Below are positions 36,601 to 45,036 of a stretch of 64,000 bases of DNA, one piece after another. The translations under genes were made by a program, and so were the position numbers. The notes under the pieces were generated by a model that saw only the letters and a list, made by a program, of their open reading frames with translations, searched no databases and was not told where the DNA came from. Source of the DNA: UBA3824 sp017541145 (lineage in GTDB: Bacteria > Bacteroidota > Bacteroidia > Bacteroidales > UBA3824); the NCBI GenBank assembly GCA_947168365.1, contig CAMVLO010000015.1:4072-68071 (forward strand), given 5' to 3'. Each line of letters begins with the position of its first letter. Within the stretch, counting starts at the first letter, position 1.

Positions 36601-37325
36601 TCAACTACTGAATTACCGCGTTGGTCTTTTTCTGTCCACTTCTTGATGTCGGCAAGATGTTTTTCAAAATCTTTCAAATGGTTTGTGTATCGCGCAAGTT
36701 CAATACGGTCGTTGCTTTCTTCGAGCGACGAAATTATGGTCTGTTTTATGACGGACGCATCAAGTTTGGTATTGAGGAAAACATTGCTGATGGTAAGCGG
36801 AACTTTCTGATACTGTTTGCTTTCCAAAATATAATAGTTGCGGTATTTCCGCTCAATTTCCTTGTTGTTGCCATAAATTATGTCGCGGTACTCATTGTAA
36901 CGGCTTATTATCGGGGTATATACAATATTTTTACCGAAACTGTCGCGGATTTTGTCCCAACTGTCAAAAGCCTTAGAATCAGCAATATAGTTTTCTTTTT
37001 TATATTCGGACGCTATAAAACGGAACGCTACTTGGTTTTGATATTTGAAACTCAAAACGCAGAAAAAACCTGTGTCGGTCTTAACCTCGTAAACAATGTA
37101 CGAATTGATGAACGGATAGTAAAAGTCAGCGTAACTTTTCTGCCCTTCACGTATGCCAAGTTTACGAGTGTCGGCGTTGTAAAAAAACAACACCGCCCTC
37201 AACAGCGTGCTTTTACCAACGCCCTGAGTGCCGATGAAATGCACGTTGCCGTCCAAATTGACTTCGGCGTAAGGTATTGATTTACCCGCAGTATTTATGA
37301 ATACTATTTTGTTGAGATACCTCAT
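33654..37325 (-). CDS. jetC: Wadjet defence protein JetC (SMC/MukB-like ATPase)
   Basis: 1223 residues. Walker A is FIGTQGVGKSTLL near residue 32. Very long Glu/Lys/Gln-rich coiled coils span roughly 270-950, with a hinge-like non-coiled region near 540-600. The C-terminal head has the signature-like NVGSEGTDILIKAMINILLL near 1120 and Walker B HCMMDEIGKLH near 1165. This is an SMC-type loop-extruding motor. MukB or RecN-like roles were considered, but the neighbours JetA, JetB and JetD fit Wadjet. Its start overlaps the jetB stop by four bases. Confidence 0.88.
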   Translation of the reverse strand: MRYLNKIVFINTAGKSIPYAEVNLDGNVHFIGTQGVGKSTLLRAVLFFYNADTRKLGIREGQKSYADFYYPFINSYIVYEVKTDTGFFCVLSFKYQNQVAFRFIASEYKKENYIADSKAFDSWDKIRDSFGKNIVYTPIISRYNEYRDIIYGNNKEIERKYRNYYILESKQYQKVPLTISNVFLNTKLDASVIKQTIISSLEESNDRIELARYTNHLKDFEKHLADIKKWTEKDQRGNSVVERLAQKISETYNRLIFIKTEKQQLASKLGFAYNRTQNEKPEIENLLNQSNAKKTELEKQINDLNSTFESQKTTLNQELGKISGKIEEANNRHKYYENNDIKNVIIRVENEDNISAQKQSLEKEKSILTDKFRDIESRFNDIVKQYENDFNQLKTKKEADKISAKETYLSDCERIKQQNAEIIDGINNQSKEQLSFFDTKINEKQSDITQTTIDYQVCQKTDLYKTELEKIKSELDELNRKISARGSELEIVKKEKESLVKNFEKEKDLKSKSFDFEIDKLKTEKDKLKIELDALNLKLDNFKGSFYDWLNNEIDGWENTIGQVVSDDVLFNKNLNPQFISVDNASLYGVEIELDEIGKNVKTIEDFYTEKQQIEDKLLKIIKQIQDTQKQKDVEIQKLQTVCNNDLKKLKDRQQKADYELTQSRPKFSTKGIDYKNLQEKAATDKAQQLAVFKTELLNLNNEKQGIENEKKAFEKQILEKITGQEEVCKSQLDERKSVYDKTIEKIDSEINAAKETLATKSAEANLMRENELKTKGADTEKIKALETQIKNCEKELSYIKDKRKLVSDYQKDKEELFDRMGEFSANLDQLKNDLDFETQKHKLEKAKNDNLLVAERQRFSQLQLKLNEIKFELEKFDDFSQSEEYAVLSAYILNCTPLDSTDQKCSKLIDEINLKSNSYSKEYEQMRSDVNKFMGNFDEKNLFSFKTKCSESEDYFQFAENLDEFIRENKFAEYKKRFQDRFANIVNVIGSEIQQLISKIGEIEGIKNAINKDFETRNFVGAINSLQLDIAPSENKIYQALVEIKKFQTENLSSFGLGNDDLFSQGIDTNLKNEKAVNLLIYLSKEIANSKAEYITLSDSFELKFRIVENNQDSGWVQKLSNVGSEGTDILIKAMINILLLNVFKERSIKKTKSEFMLHCMMDEIGKLHSTNIKGILNFANERNIILINSSPNPTNVLDYKYTYILRKNGSDKTSVTRLISK

Positions 37326-37882
37326 TGCGCGTCCTCCTCTGTGTTAATGTTTATCGTCATTATCAAGTCTTCGATGTACTTGAATGCGGCAAGCACTTTG
37401 TATTCGCCCGAAATTTCGTTGCATAGTTCAATAAAACTGTCCTTTACGAGATCATCTATGATGTTTCTGACTGCATCTTCCCAACTTTTTGCATCTTTGC
37501 CAATGGCTGACAATTTACCTTCGAGGTCGGCATCAATTTTTAATTTAGTCAGAATATCGGAAATTGAAAACCGCAATCCCGCAGAAAAAGCCGTGTCAAA
37601 GGTTTTCAGGAAATCCACATAGTCAATCCATTTGTATGCCTTTTCGATTTTCTTTTCCAAATCCTGTTTGGTTTCTTGCCGCGAAAAATAATAATATTGG
37701 TCGCCTTTTTCAAGTACAAAACCAATATTAAGAAAATAATTCCGCAACAATTCAAAATTGCCCTCTGAGTCAATTACTTCAAAAAGATCGGCAGTAGCCT
37801 TTCCCGAACTATTGGAACTTATAAAAAGTCCTTTGCTCAGAATTTTAAAAATATCGGCTGTTTGTGACGGCATTTTTATCAT
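37322..37882 (-). CDS. jetB: Wadjet defence protein JetB (MukE/kite-like subunit)
   Basis: 186 residues, mostly alpha-helical with winged-helix character, beginning MIKMPSQTADIFKILSKGLF. Size, position and overlaps match the kite-like JetB subunit that bridges JetA and the SMC-like JetC. Sequence motifs are weak, as is usual for this family, so the call depends on context. It follows jetA by seven bases and overlaps jetC by four. Confidence 0.75.
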   Translation of the reverse strand: MIKMPSQTADIFKILSKGLFISSNSSGKATADLFEVIDSEGNFELLRNYFLNIGFVLEKGDQYYYFSRQETKQDLEKKIEKAYKWIDYVDFLKTFDTAFSAGLRFSISDILTKLKIDADLEGKLSAIGKDAKSWEDAVRNIIDDLVKDSFIELCNEISGEYKVLAAFKYIEDLIMTININTEEDAQ

Positions 37883-37889
37883 AATCGGT

Positions 37890-39092
37890 TCATTGTTTGT
37901 GGGTTACAATTGCAAAATTTACGCCGTTTTTTTCTTGGTATTCGCCGTTGAAGACCAAATCTGTTTCGTACAACGACACCAATTGGCAGTAAATTAATAT
38001 AATATCTTCAAAATTAACCTCTTTCGGGTACTTGTAAGTTTCCATATAATCCAAAAGGTTGCTGTATCCCGAAGCCAAAAAAGCATTTTTGATTACTTCG
38101 TGGTTTATGAAGATTTCCTCCTCGGTTTTGGTGTCGAGCAATTCTGATGAGATAATCTCTGCAATAGGTCTTTGAATTTTGATACCACACTTTTTTCGTG
38201 CGGCAATTTTCAAAATGCTTTCACGGACAGCCTCATCGGTTTGTAATGCAACGAGTGACAGTTTGAGCGGATATTGTGGCGCAGTGTCGAAAACCAAGTC
38301 ATTTTTTTTCTTTAAGACCTCTATAAAATCTGTTGACGATTTTAGTGTTACTTGGTCTTTTAAGTATTTTATTTTCCTTAGTTTATCTATAAATATACTC
38401 TGTGCCTGAATTTGATTGAGAAAGTTGATTATCTGCTTTTTGATCTCGATAAGGTTATGTTTGGACTTGTCGAGACTTACTTTGAGGTTTGATATTATTG
38501 TTTGCAATTCGTCGTCTAATGTGGCGGCAAAAAAACTCGATTCGTTTTCATCGATAAGTTTTTCCGATTGAAGAATCAGCGAGTTAATGTCATTGGATTT
38601 TTTGTCGAAATTTTGTAGTTTTAGTTTCTTGTTTTTGTAGTTTGCTTCGGTTTTGTATGTGTTTTCAACATTGCGTTTAAGGTCGATCACATTATGAATT
38701 GTGATAACACCTATGTTACGGAGCGTGTTTTTGATTTTGCGTATATATTCGTTGCGTTTGGTTTCGCCTTTCTCGTTTACATAGTAATTGATATTTTGTT
38801 TGATAGTTTCGATATTTTCGTTGATGTACGAAATGTTGATTTCCTCATTGGCATCAAGAGCCTGTTCGAAGAAACTGATGTACAGTTCGTCGAGTTCAAA
38901 CGTGTCAGAATGTTCTCTAATTACCTCTTTGTCAACGAGATATTTGATGCGATCGTCTTGGTTTTCCAATACGTCCGACACATAATCGTATTTCAGCCCG
39001 TTGAGTTTGCGCTTTTCAAAAAAATCGGTGAGGATTTTTTCTTCACGCTTCAACATTGCAAACAAATCCCGTATGTTGGCGAATTTCGACAT
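37890..39092 (-). CDS. jetA: Wadjet defence protein JetA (MukF/kleisin-like subunit)
   Basis: 400 residues. The N-terminal helical domain (MSKFANIRDLFAMLKREEKI) and a coiled-coil middle of about 130-245 (KLKLQNFDKKSNDINSLILQ and similar) end in a winged-helix-like C-terminus. This is the kleisin-type plan of JetA/MukF. It is the first gene of the jetABCD operon, 27 bases behind a clear -7 element. Which Wadjet subtype this is cannot be decided by eye. Confidence 0.75.
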   Translation of the reverse strand: MSKFANIRDLFAMLKREEKILTDFFEKRKLNGLKYDYVSDVLENQDDRIKYLVDKEVIREHSDTFELDELYISFFEQALDANEEINISYINENIETIKQNINYYVNEKGETKRNEYIRKIKNTLRNIGVITIHNVIDLKRNVENTYKTEANYKNKKLKLQNFDKKSNDINSLILQSEKLIDENESSFFAATLDDELQTIISNLKVSLDKSKHNLIEIKKQIINFLNQIQAQSIFIDKLRKIKYLKDQVTLKSSTDFIEVLKKKNDLVFDTAPQYPLKLSLVALQTDEAVRESILKIAARKKCGIKIQRPIAEIISSELLDTKTEEEIFINHEVIKNAFLASGYSNLLDYMETYKYPKEVNFEDIILIYCQLVSLYETDLVFNGEYQEKNGVNFAIVTHKQ

Positions 39093-39118
39093 ATTGTTAG
39101 CGTTGATGAATACGATTG

Positions 39119-39150
39119 CAAATATATTTTTTTTCAGTCAATATTGCAAA
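39119..39150 (-). promoter_or_regulatory. Promoter of the jetABCD operon
   Basis: Minus-strand TATATTTG (39119-39126) with TTTG (39147-39150) 20 bases upstream, 27 bases before the jetA start. Confidence 0.7.
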
Positions 39151-39451
39151 AAAATATTTTTTCACCCTCAGGAAAAACAAGAAACATGAAACTAAAAAAA
39201 GCACAGGTCATAAAAAAACTTTTTAATAAAATAGAAATCACGGAATAAAGTTTCAATTATAGGAAGACGGTTCTGTATTTTCCTCTTCAAAAAAACATGT
39301 ATTTTATTCGATATTTTTTAATCAATATAAGAGTTTTACGTGCATTCAAGGTATTCCGTGGTTTGTAATTTGATATTTTCAAAAGTTAGTTATTATAAGT
39401 ATCACACACCAAATATTAACCAATCAATCACTTCCCCTCATTTAAAAAAAA
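39151..39451. other. Intergenic region between the Wadjet operon and the GH127 gene
   Basis: About 300 bases of A+T-rich sequence. The longest plus-strand frame is about 20 codons (ATG at 39186, Lys-rich) and unconvincing. The 8-base pair CACGGAAT/ATTCCGTG is about 110 bases apart and looks incidental. I see no RNA gene or repeat. Confidence 0.5.
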
Positions 39452-39484
39452 TGGGACGACAGGAAAAAAATTCCAATCATCCCA
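39452..39484 (-). terminator. Terminator after the GH127 gene
   Basis: TGGGA (39452-39456) pairs with TCCCA (39480-39484), with an inner GGAA/TTCC. The minus strand continues into a run of T. Confidence 0.65.
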
Positions 39485-39508
39485 AAGATAATTAATTATT
39501 ATGAAAAA

Positions 39509-41998
39509 TTATTTAACTTCCCATTCGAACAAACCGGTAGACGCTGCATCAGGAAGTGTGATTTCCAGTTTCAACGATGTTGTTTTTACAGGATCAAATT
39601 GTACTGTACACGGAACGCCTTTTTGTGAAGGATAACCTGTAGCATGCTTTACTTCAACATATTCTCCTGTAGAATCTTTGTAATAAAGTTTCCACGCTTT
39701 TGGAACTGTACAACCGCCCCATGGACTGTCATCAAACCAATAAACTGTAGATGATGAAACTTCAGTTTCGGTGTCAAAGTGATACGAAATCCATTCCGTT
39801 CCTCCGTTTTTAGGCCAATAATGGATGTATGGAACCGATCTGTCGTTGCCATCAGCAGGTACAAGTCGGTCATTGATTGAACTTAATGAAGGAAGACTTT
39901 GTGAAGATTCGATTTTCGCTTTGCTTGCTATAGATGGCGGCATTGTAGGACTTGTAGCATTGAGCTCTATCGGATACCACACTGTCATTTGTCCGCTGCC
40001 TCGGTGCGCCCAAGCATAATACGGAATCAAAACAAGTTTCTCGTCTTTCACTGTAAGTTTGCCGTTGTCATTAAAAGCAAGTGTCTGAGCATCAGTTGTA
40101 ATTGTTTTGATTTCTGTATTTTCAATTTGTTTTTCACCAAGAGTAAATTTCGGATTTCTGTTGAGAAGTACGTTGAGTACATCGCAAGTATTATCCGGCC
40201 ATTCAGCACAATAAACAAGCGGACCGCGCTCTACAGAAACACGTCCTTTGTCAGCTAATACATTTCCGTTCGCTCTTACAATGCGTGCTTCCATATCAAG
40301 ATGTACTGACACTTTGTCTCCGGCTTTCCATTTTCTGTCAATTACAAAATAACCGCCGTCTTTAAGTTCGGAAGTTACAGTCTGACCGTTAACTTTTACA
40401 GAATAAGACAATCTTTTAAGGTCGTCAAACCAATAAAGATCTGACGGTACAACCTCGTTGCGAACCCATCCCGGAATTCTGATATACAATGCGTATTGTC
40501 CTGAGGTTTTGTTGATTGTAATATTAATATCACCATCGTAAGGATATTTTGTATCCTGTGTTAATGTAATAGGTTTGTTGTTAACTTTTACTGTTACAGT
40601 GTTGGAATTAAAGAGGTTAACATACAATTTGTTGCCGTCAACAGCATAAATATATTGCGGTAACGACGGAATAAATCTTGCGGCATTAGACGGACAACAT
40701 GCACAACCGAACCAAGCTTGACGCTGATGTTGACCCATTGATTGCAACGGATTAGGATAGAAGAATTTACCGCCGTCAATAGAAATTCCGGATATTACGC
40801 CGTTGTACAATGTACGTTCCAACACGTCGTAATACTTGCTTTCACCATGAAGCAAAAACAATCTGTAATTCAAATAAACATTTGCAATAGCAGCGCAAGT
40901 TTCGCAATAAGCACTCATGTTAGGGAGTTCGTAATTTTTACCGAAAGCCTCGCCGTTGGATGTTGCACCTACGCCGCCTGTGATATAATATTTCTTTGAT
41001 ACGATATTTTCCCAAATCTTGTCGATGGCATCAATATATTTTTTGTTACCCGTAAGAGCAGCCACATCAGCCATTCCGGCGTACATGTAACCGGCTCTAA
41101 CTGCGTGACCCACAGCTTCGTCTTGTTCCCAAACCGGTTTGTGAGCCTGAGAGTATTCTACGAGTCGGTGATAATAACCGTCGGCATCTGTAAAACCGTC
41201 GTTGGTTTCCATCCAATCGCTGCCTTTGGTACCTCTGGTATCGAGGAAAAATTGCGCCTCGTCAAGATATTTTTTGTTGCCGGTAGCGATATAAAGTTTT
41301 GCCAAACCCATTTCTGCAATTTGGTGACCGGGAACCACATGAGCCTGACCTTTGTTAGGACCGACTTCTTTGCAAACAACATCGGCATATCGAATACAAA
41401 CATCAAGCAAATTTCTCTTACCTGTTGCATAATAATGCGCAACAGCAGCCTCGCAAAGATGTCCGAGATTATAAAATTCATGTGACAAATCTTCTACACG
41501 TTCCCAACGTTTTGAACCTGCCCACGGATGAGGTTTTGTAGGATTTTGAGTACGTGAAGTATAAAGATACCCATCAGGTTCTTGTCCGGAAGCAATTACA
41601 GCAATCACACTGTCAACGTATGCTTCAAGTTTTTTATCGGGATATGTTTGAAGAAGATAACTTGCACCTTCTATAGTTTTGTAAGGGTCGGTATCATCAA
41701 AAGAGAAAGTCCACGGAGCACCGTCACCACATATCGGAAATGTTTTTTTAGGATCCAAAATATGTTGATGTGCATTAGAAAAATTTGTGTAACGTCCTGT
41801 TTCTTCGCATTTTGAGAATGCCAACGGAATAGTTACGGTTTTGGATGCATGAAGTCGTTGTCCCCAAAATGAATTTTCAGCAACTTTTACACTTGTGAAA
41901 GGTACAGGTGTAATCGGATAACCGGATTTATCCGACTGAGCCGAGCTGCTTGTTGCGATAAGCAATGCTGCGGCACTGATTAATAATCTACTCTTCAT
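39509..41998 (-). CDS. GH127-family beta-L-arabinofuranosidase with C-terminal carbohydrate-binding-like domain
   Basis: 829 residues with a signal peptide (ending SSSAQ). The alpha-barrel DUF1680/GH127 domain spans about 30-640. The catalytic and zinc-binding residues are visible as YCETCAAIAN (Glu and Cys) and GCACCPSNAARFIP (paired Cys), as in characterised GH127 enzymes where a cysteine is the nucleophile. The last 120 or so residues (WISYHFDTETEVSSSTVYWF) form a discoidin-like domain. It should remove beta-L-arabinofuranose from plant glycans in the periplasm. It follows the GH43 gene after 63 bases, so the two are probably one operon. No SusC/SusD pair is nearby. Confidence 0.9.
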   Translation of the reverse strand: MKSRLLISAAALLIATSSSAQSDKSGYPITPVPFTSVKVAENSFWGQRLHASKTVTIPLAFSKCEETGRYTNFSNAHQHILDPKKTFPICGDGAPWTFSFDDTDPYKTIEGASYLLQTYPDKKLEAYVDSVIAVIASGQEPDGYLYTSRTQNPTKPHPWAGSKRWERVEDLSHEFYNLGHLCEAAVAHYYATGKRNLLDVCIRYADVVCKEVGPNKGQAHVVPGHQIAEMGLAKLYIATGNKKYLDEAQFFLDTRGTKGSDWMETNDGFTDADGYYHRLVEYSQAHKPVWEQDEAVGHAVRAGYMYAGMADVAALTGNKKYIDAIDKIWENIVSKKYYITGGVGATSNGEAFGKNYELPNMSAYCETCAAIANVYLNYRLFLLHGESKYYDVLERTLYNGVISGISIDGGKFFYPNPLQSMGQHQRQAWFGCACCPSNAARFIPSLPQYIYAVDGNKLYVNLFNSNTVTVKVNNKPITLTQDTKYPYDGDINITINKTSGQYALYIRIPGWVRNEVVPSDLYWFDDLKRLSYSVKVNGQTVTSELKDGGYFVIDRKWKAGDKVSVHLDMEARIVRANGNVLADKGRVSVERGPLVYCAEWPDNTCDVLNVLLNRNPKFTLGEKQIENTEIKTITTDAQTLAFNDNGKLTVKDEKLVLIPYYAWAHRGSGQMTVWYPIELNATSPTMPPSIASKAKIESSQSLPSLSSINDRLVPADGNDRSVPYIHYWPKNGGTEWISYHFDTETEVSSSTVYWFDDSPWGGCTVPKAWKLYYKDSTGEYVEVKHATGYPSQKGVPCTVQFDPVKTTSLKLEITLPDAASTGLFEWEVK

Positions 41999-42061
41999 AT
42001 ATTTAATAGGATAAACAATGTGTTATTTTTTAAGTGTGTAAATATACACACATTTTTTAAC

Positions 42062-44104
42062 TTAATCAAAACAATAATCCCAAATTTTTACATCCGAAAT
42101 ATAACCTGAGAAAAATTCCCAAGGTTCGCCGGAAGTACCGATAATGATGTCAGAGGGTTCAACAAAAAGCATCAACGGCAATTCACGATTGAGAACTCCG
42201 TCAACATAGATTTTTTCAATCATGCCGTCAAAAGTAACTTTTATATTGTGCCATTCACCGGCTTGAGGCAGTTTTGAATATCCTAAGTCAACATAACCGT
42301 CGCCGTGAGCCATCGCGCCGTAATTACTTGTACCATAATACAATGCTGCATACGACGACATCAACATATTATCTCTTGATGTCCAAGAAACAAGACATTC
42401 GCCCTCCCCTATTTCGGGATTCAATACATCAACCGAAACCGTAAACGCACCGTTCCAAGACAATTGTTGCGGAGCTTTTTTGGAAAGTACAATTTTTGAA
42501 TGACCGTCAAAATATACACAACGTTTGCCTTTGTAAACAATTACTTTCTGTTTTCCGATAAAATTACCACCCAATGTACCTTTGTTAACAAGACCTTTTA
42601 CCGTTTTGGCTTTACTGAGATCGAAATCCACAAGTAAAGAATTTGTAGAAGCCACAGAATGTTCGTTCATCTGCTTATTTGACGGCAAATCAGGATATTC
42701 AAACGTATCGGAATATACGCTCATACGAAAAACAGCCGGAAAAAGTCCGGTCTTTTCTGTTCCCGTAACGGTAAGTTTTACATAACGGGCTTTTGCAAAA
42801 TCATCATCAATCATCGGCGAACCGGCACGTCTGTTTTGTGTACGGTCAGCAAAAATTTTCCAAGTTTTGTTATCGTTGGAAACTTCAATTTTGTACTGAT
42901 AAAAATATGTAGAATATTCAAAACAAGTTTCAATACGTTTGATTGTAACTTCCGAACCCATATCATAAGTAATTGACTGTGGATAATTTGCAGTTTTAGC
43001 CTTCCACATCGTAGCATTACTATTGTCAGCGGCAAATTCTGGAAGATACTTAAAATCAATATCTTCGGTATTGAATCTGTTTTTAGAGGCTTTCAAATGA
43101 TAAAAACTTGTAGCCGTAACAGAAGCCACCGGCAAAGGTTTTACATGTTGATTGATTGGAGATTGCAACATCATGTTGACATCAACTTTTTCGATAATTG
43201 TGTCAGACAAAAATTTCAAACCGTTGATACAAACCTGACGGGTTTCTCCACCCGAAGAGTGCGGGATATCATGACGATGATACACAATATAATATCGGTC
43301 TTGAATTTTAATCACAGAATGATGTCCCGGCGAATCAACTCCAGACTGAGTTTCCAAAATCGGATTGTTAACACCGTAATGAAACGGACCTTCAGGAGAA
43401 TCTGCCCACGCGTAATGAACGGCGTAACTACTTAAACGACAATCACCTGAAGAATACATCAAAATATATTTTCCGTTGCGTTTCAACATATAAGCCGCCT
43501 CAAAAACTTTGGGCAATTGCTGCGTCGGGATTATTCCGGTCTTGATAATTGTAGTCATATCATCGGGATTGATTTTTGCCCAGCCCAAACCTCCAAACGA
43601 TGTACACCAAGTTCCGAAATACGAATAAACAGAGCCATCGTCATCTACAAAATACTGAGCATCAAGAGCCGGCAAATCTTTTTTGGCAGTTCCAACCGGA
43701 ATTACTGCATCACCATTATTAATCGGCACAAAAGGTCCTAAGGGTGAATCAGATACATATCCGTAAATGTTACAACCGAACTGACAATTCCCCATAAAAT
43801 AATAATATTTTCCATTGCGGAAAACCACATCGGGTGCCCAACAATTTGTAAGACCATCAGGAAGTTTGATATCCAGCTCGTGATTGTACCAATTTTGCAA
43901 ATCGCGACTCACCCAAACCGTAGGCTCGCCGGATGCAAGTTTCACGCCGTCGGTAGTGGAATAGATGTAAAAAGTATCTCCAAACTGCTTAATCGTAGGG
44001 TCAGCAAAATATCCCGGAAGCAACGGATTGTTTACCGGAGTTTGAGCCGACAGCATTGAAGAAACTGTCAACAAAAAAATCAAAATCAGGCTTTTGAATT
44101 TCAT
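42062..44104 (-). CDS. GH43-family glycosidase with F5/8 type C-like and LamG-like domains
   Basis: 680 residues. I use the ATG at 44104 because a clean signal peptide (MKFKSLILIFLLTVSSMLSAQ) begins there. Residues about 25-330 form the five-bladed GH43 propeller. Its acids are in GYFADPTIK (Asp), LDAQYFVDDDGSVY (Asp) and KVFEAAYMLKRNGKY (Glu). A discoidin-like domain lies at about 365-500 (SQSITYDMGSEVTIKRIET-like), and a LamG-like domain fills the C-terminus (CVYFDGHSKIVLSKK, YVDGVLNREL). GH43 enzymes are mostly arabinofuranosidases or xylosidases, which matches the neighbouring GH127. Upstream lies a -7 element and an array of three copies of one 13-base motif. Confidence 0.88.
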   Translation of the reverse strand: MKFKSLILIFLLTVSSMLSAQTPVNNPLLPGYFADPTIKQFGDTFYIYSTTDGVKLASGEPTVWVSRDLQNWYNHELDIKLPDGLTNCWAPDVVFRNGKYYYFMGNCQFGCNIYGYVSDSPLGPFVPINNGDAVIPVGTAKKDLPALDAQYFVDDDGSVYSYFGTWCTSFGGLGWAKINPDDMTTIIKTGIIPTQQLPKVFEAAYMLKRNGKYILMYSSGDCRLSSYAVHYAWADSPEGPFHYGVNNPILETQSGVDSPGHHSVIKIQDRYYIVYHRHDIPHSSGGETRQVCINGLKFLSDTIIEKVDVNMMLQSPINQHVKPLPVASVTATSFYHLKASKNRFNTEDIDFKYLPEFAADNSNATMWKAKTANYPQSITYDMGSEVTIKRIETCFEYSTYFYQYKIEVSNDNKTWKIFADRTQNRRAGSPMIDDDFAKARYVKLTVTGTEKTGLFPAVFRMSVYSDTFEYPDLPSNKQMNEHSVASTNSLLVDFDLSKAKTVKGLVNKGTLGGNFIGKQKVIVYKGKRCVYFDGHSKIVLSKKAPQQLSWNGAFTVSVDVLNPEIGEGECLVSWTSRDNMLMSSYAALYYGTSNYGAMAHGDGYVDLGYSKLPQAGEWHNIKVTFDGMIEKIYVDGVLNRELPLMLFVEPSDIIIGTSGEPWEFFSGYISDVKIWDYCFD

Positions 44105-44140
44105 ACTATTTCTTATCAGTAAAACAATATGCAATTTTAA

Positions 44141-44148
44141 CAAAGTTA
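44141..44148 (-). promoter_or_regulatory. -7 element (TAACTTTG) of the GH43-GH127 operon
   Basis: Minus-strand TAACTTTG, 37 bases before the GH43 start. No good -33 box, consistent with a need for an activator. Confidence 0.6.
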
Positions 44149-44163
44149 TCAATAAAAAGATAA

Positions 44164-44221
44164 TAAAATCGTACAAAATATGAGCAACTTGGACGATTTT
44201 ACTACATCTTGGACGATTTTA
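44164..44221. promoter_or_regulatory. Three copies of a 13-base operator-like motif upstream of GH43
   Basis: TTGGACGATTTTA occurs at 44189-44201 and 44209-44221 (20 bases apart, same orientation). Its inverted form TAAAATCGTACAA (one mismatch) lies at 44164-44176, beside the position of the missing -33 box of the GH43 promoter. Repeated sites at two-turn spacing fit a regulator such as an AraC-type hybrid two-component protein. None is encoded nearby. Confidence 0.65.
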
Positions 44222-44380
44222 TGGTTTTGAATAAAAGTTGCAACTTCGAAGAATATTAATAAAAGTTAAAAAAATAACTAAATATTTGTTGTGTTTTAGA
44301 AAATTAATTACTAAATTGCGACACAAAAATAAAACAATACACATACTCTAAATAATTAATTTACATACTATTTTTTAACT

Positions 44381-44782
44381 ATGAAAACAATCAAAAACAT
44401 TTTGATAGTTTTATCAGCGACGTTATTTGGTATAAGTCTTCAAGATTGCAACGGTCTATCCGCAAGCGCATTAACAGACACATTAAATTCACGCTGTCCG
44501 ACCGAATTGGGCAAAGGCGTAATAATGCAAAGTGTTGAAACAGAACTTAATAGCATTGTTTGCAATGTAAAAGTAGAAGGTTCGCTCGATGCGCTGAAAA
44601 CGATGCAAGAAGAAGTAAAAAGTGCTTATATCCAATCTCTAAAAATTCAGGCTCAAAGCGATAATGCAACTAAACATCTTCTTGAGATGTTGGAAAATTC
44701 AGGAACACTTTTGGTTTACCGTTACGAAGATTCAAATGGTAAAAAATTTGAAACCGTAGTAACCGACGCCGACCTCAAATAA
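44381..44782 (+). CDS. Small exported protein of unknown function
   Basis: 133 residues with an N-terminal signal (KTIKNILIVLSATLFGISLQ) followed at once by DCNGLSAS. The cysteine is not in a standard lipobox, so lipidation is doubtful. The rest is a single small domain with TELGKGVIMQSVETELNSIV and a helical middle, ending TVVTDADLK. Small periplasmic proteins of this layout occur in Bacteroides relatives without known function. It is a single-gene unit with a very strong terminator and no recognisable -7 element. Confidence 0.7.
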   Translation: MKTIKNILIVLSATLFGISLQDCNGLSASALTDTLNSRCPTELGKGVIMQSVETELNSIVCNVKVEGSLDALKTMQEEVKSAYIQSLKIQAQSDNATKHLLEMLENSGTLLVYRYEDSNGKKFETVVTDADLK

Positions 44783-44788
44783 CCCGAA

Positions 44789-44827
44789 AAATTTCAACTG
44801 GTAAAAAATTGTTACCAGTTGAAATTT
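44789..44827 (+). terminator. Intrinsic terminator after the small exported protein gene
   Basis: A 16-base stem, AAATTTCAACTGGTAA (44789-44804) against TTACCAGTTGAAATTT (44812-44827). Confidence 0.85.
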
Positions 44828-44978
44828 CTTGCTCCTGATGGGAAAAAAGATTTTGCTTCTTCGGTAAATATCATTCTAAAAAAAATTACGGTCCATATTT
44901 TATCATAAAACATATATACGAAAAAAAGATTCTTAAATACGCAACTTCCATTAAATCTAAAAGATTTTTAACACAAAA

Positions 44979-45014
44979 ACTCCCACTCTCAGTAAAAAAT
45001 CTGAAAATGGGAGT
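44979..45014 (-). terminator. Terminator after the superoxide dismutase gene
   Basis: ACTCCCA and TGGGAGT arms with an inner CTCAG/CTGA pair. The minus strand continues into T-rich sequence. Confidence 0.7.
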
Positions 45015-45036
45015 AATAAAATTCGTTCCTAAGGAA

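Noticed and set aside
33654..39092. Chromosomal MukBEF condensin
   Set aside because: The SMC-like gene has MukF- and MukE-like partners, but the fourth gene is a TOPRIM protein and the lineage uses ordinary SMC/ScpAB. Wadjet fits better.
39236..39357. Inverted pair CACGGAAT / ATTCCGTG between Wadjet and GH127
   Set aside because: Only eight bases long and about 110 bases apart in A+T-rich DNA. No transposase or other mobile trace accompanies it.
42030..42056. Hairpin GTGTGT/ACACAC between GH43 and GH127
   Set aside because: On the transcribed minus strand it lacks a following T run, so it is not a convincing terminator. The two genes are still likely co-transcribed.
44235..44246. Perfect 12-base palindrome AAGTTGCAACTT upstream of GH43
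   Set aside because: Single copy, distant from the promoter and unrelated to the repeated 13-base motif. It could be chance in A+T-rich DNA.
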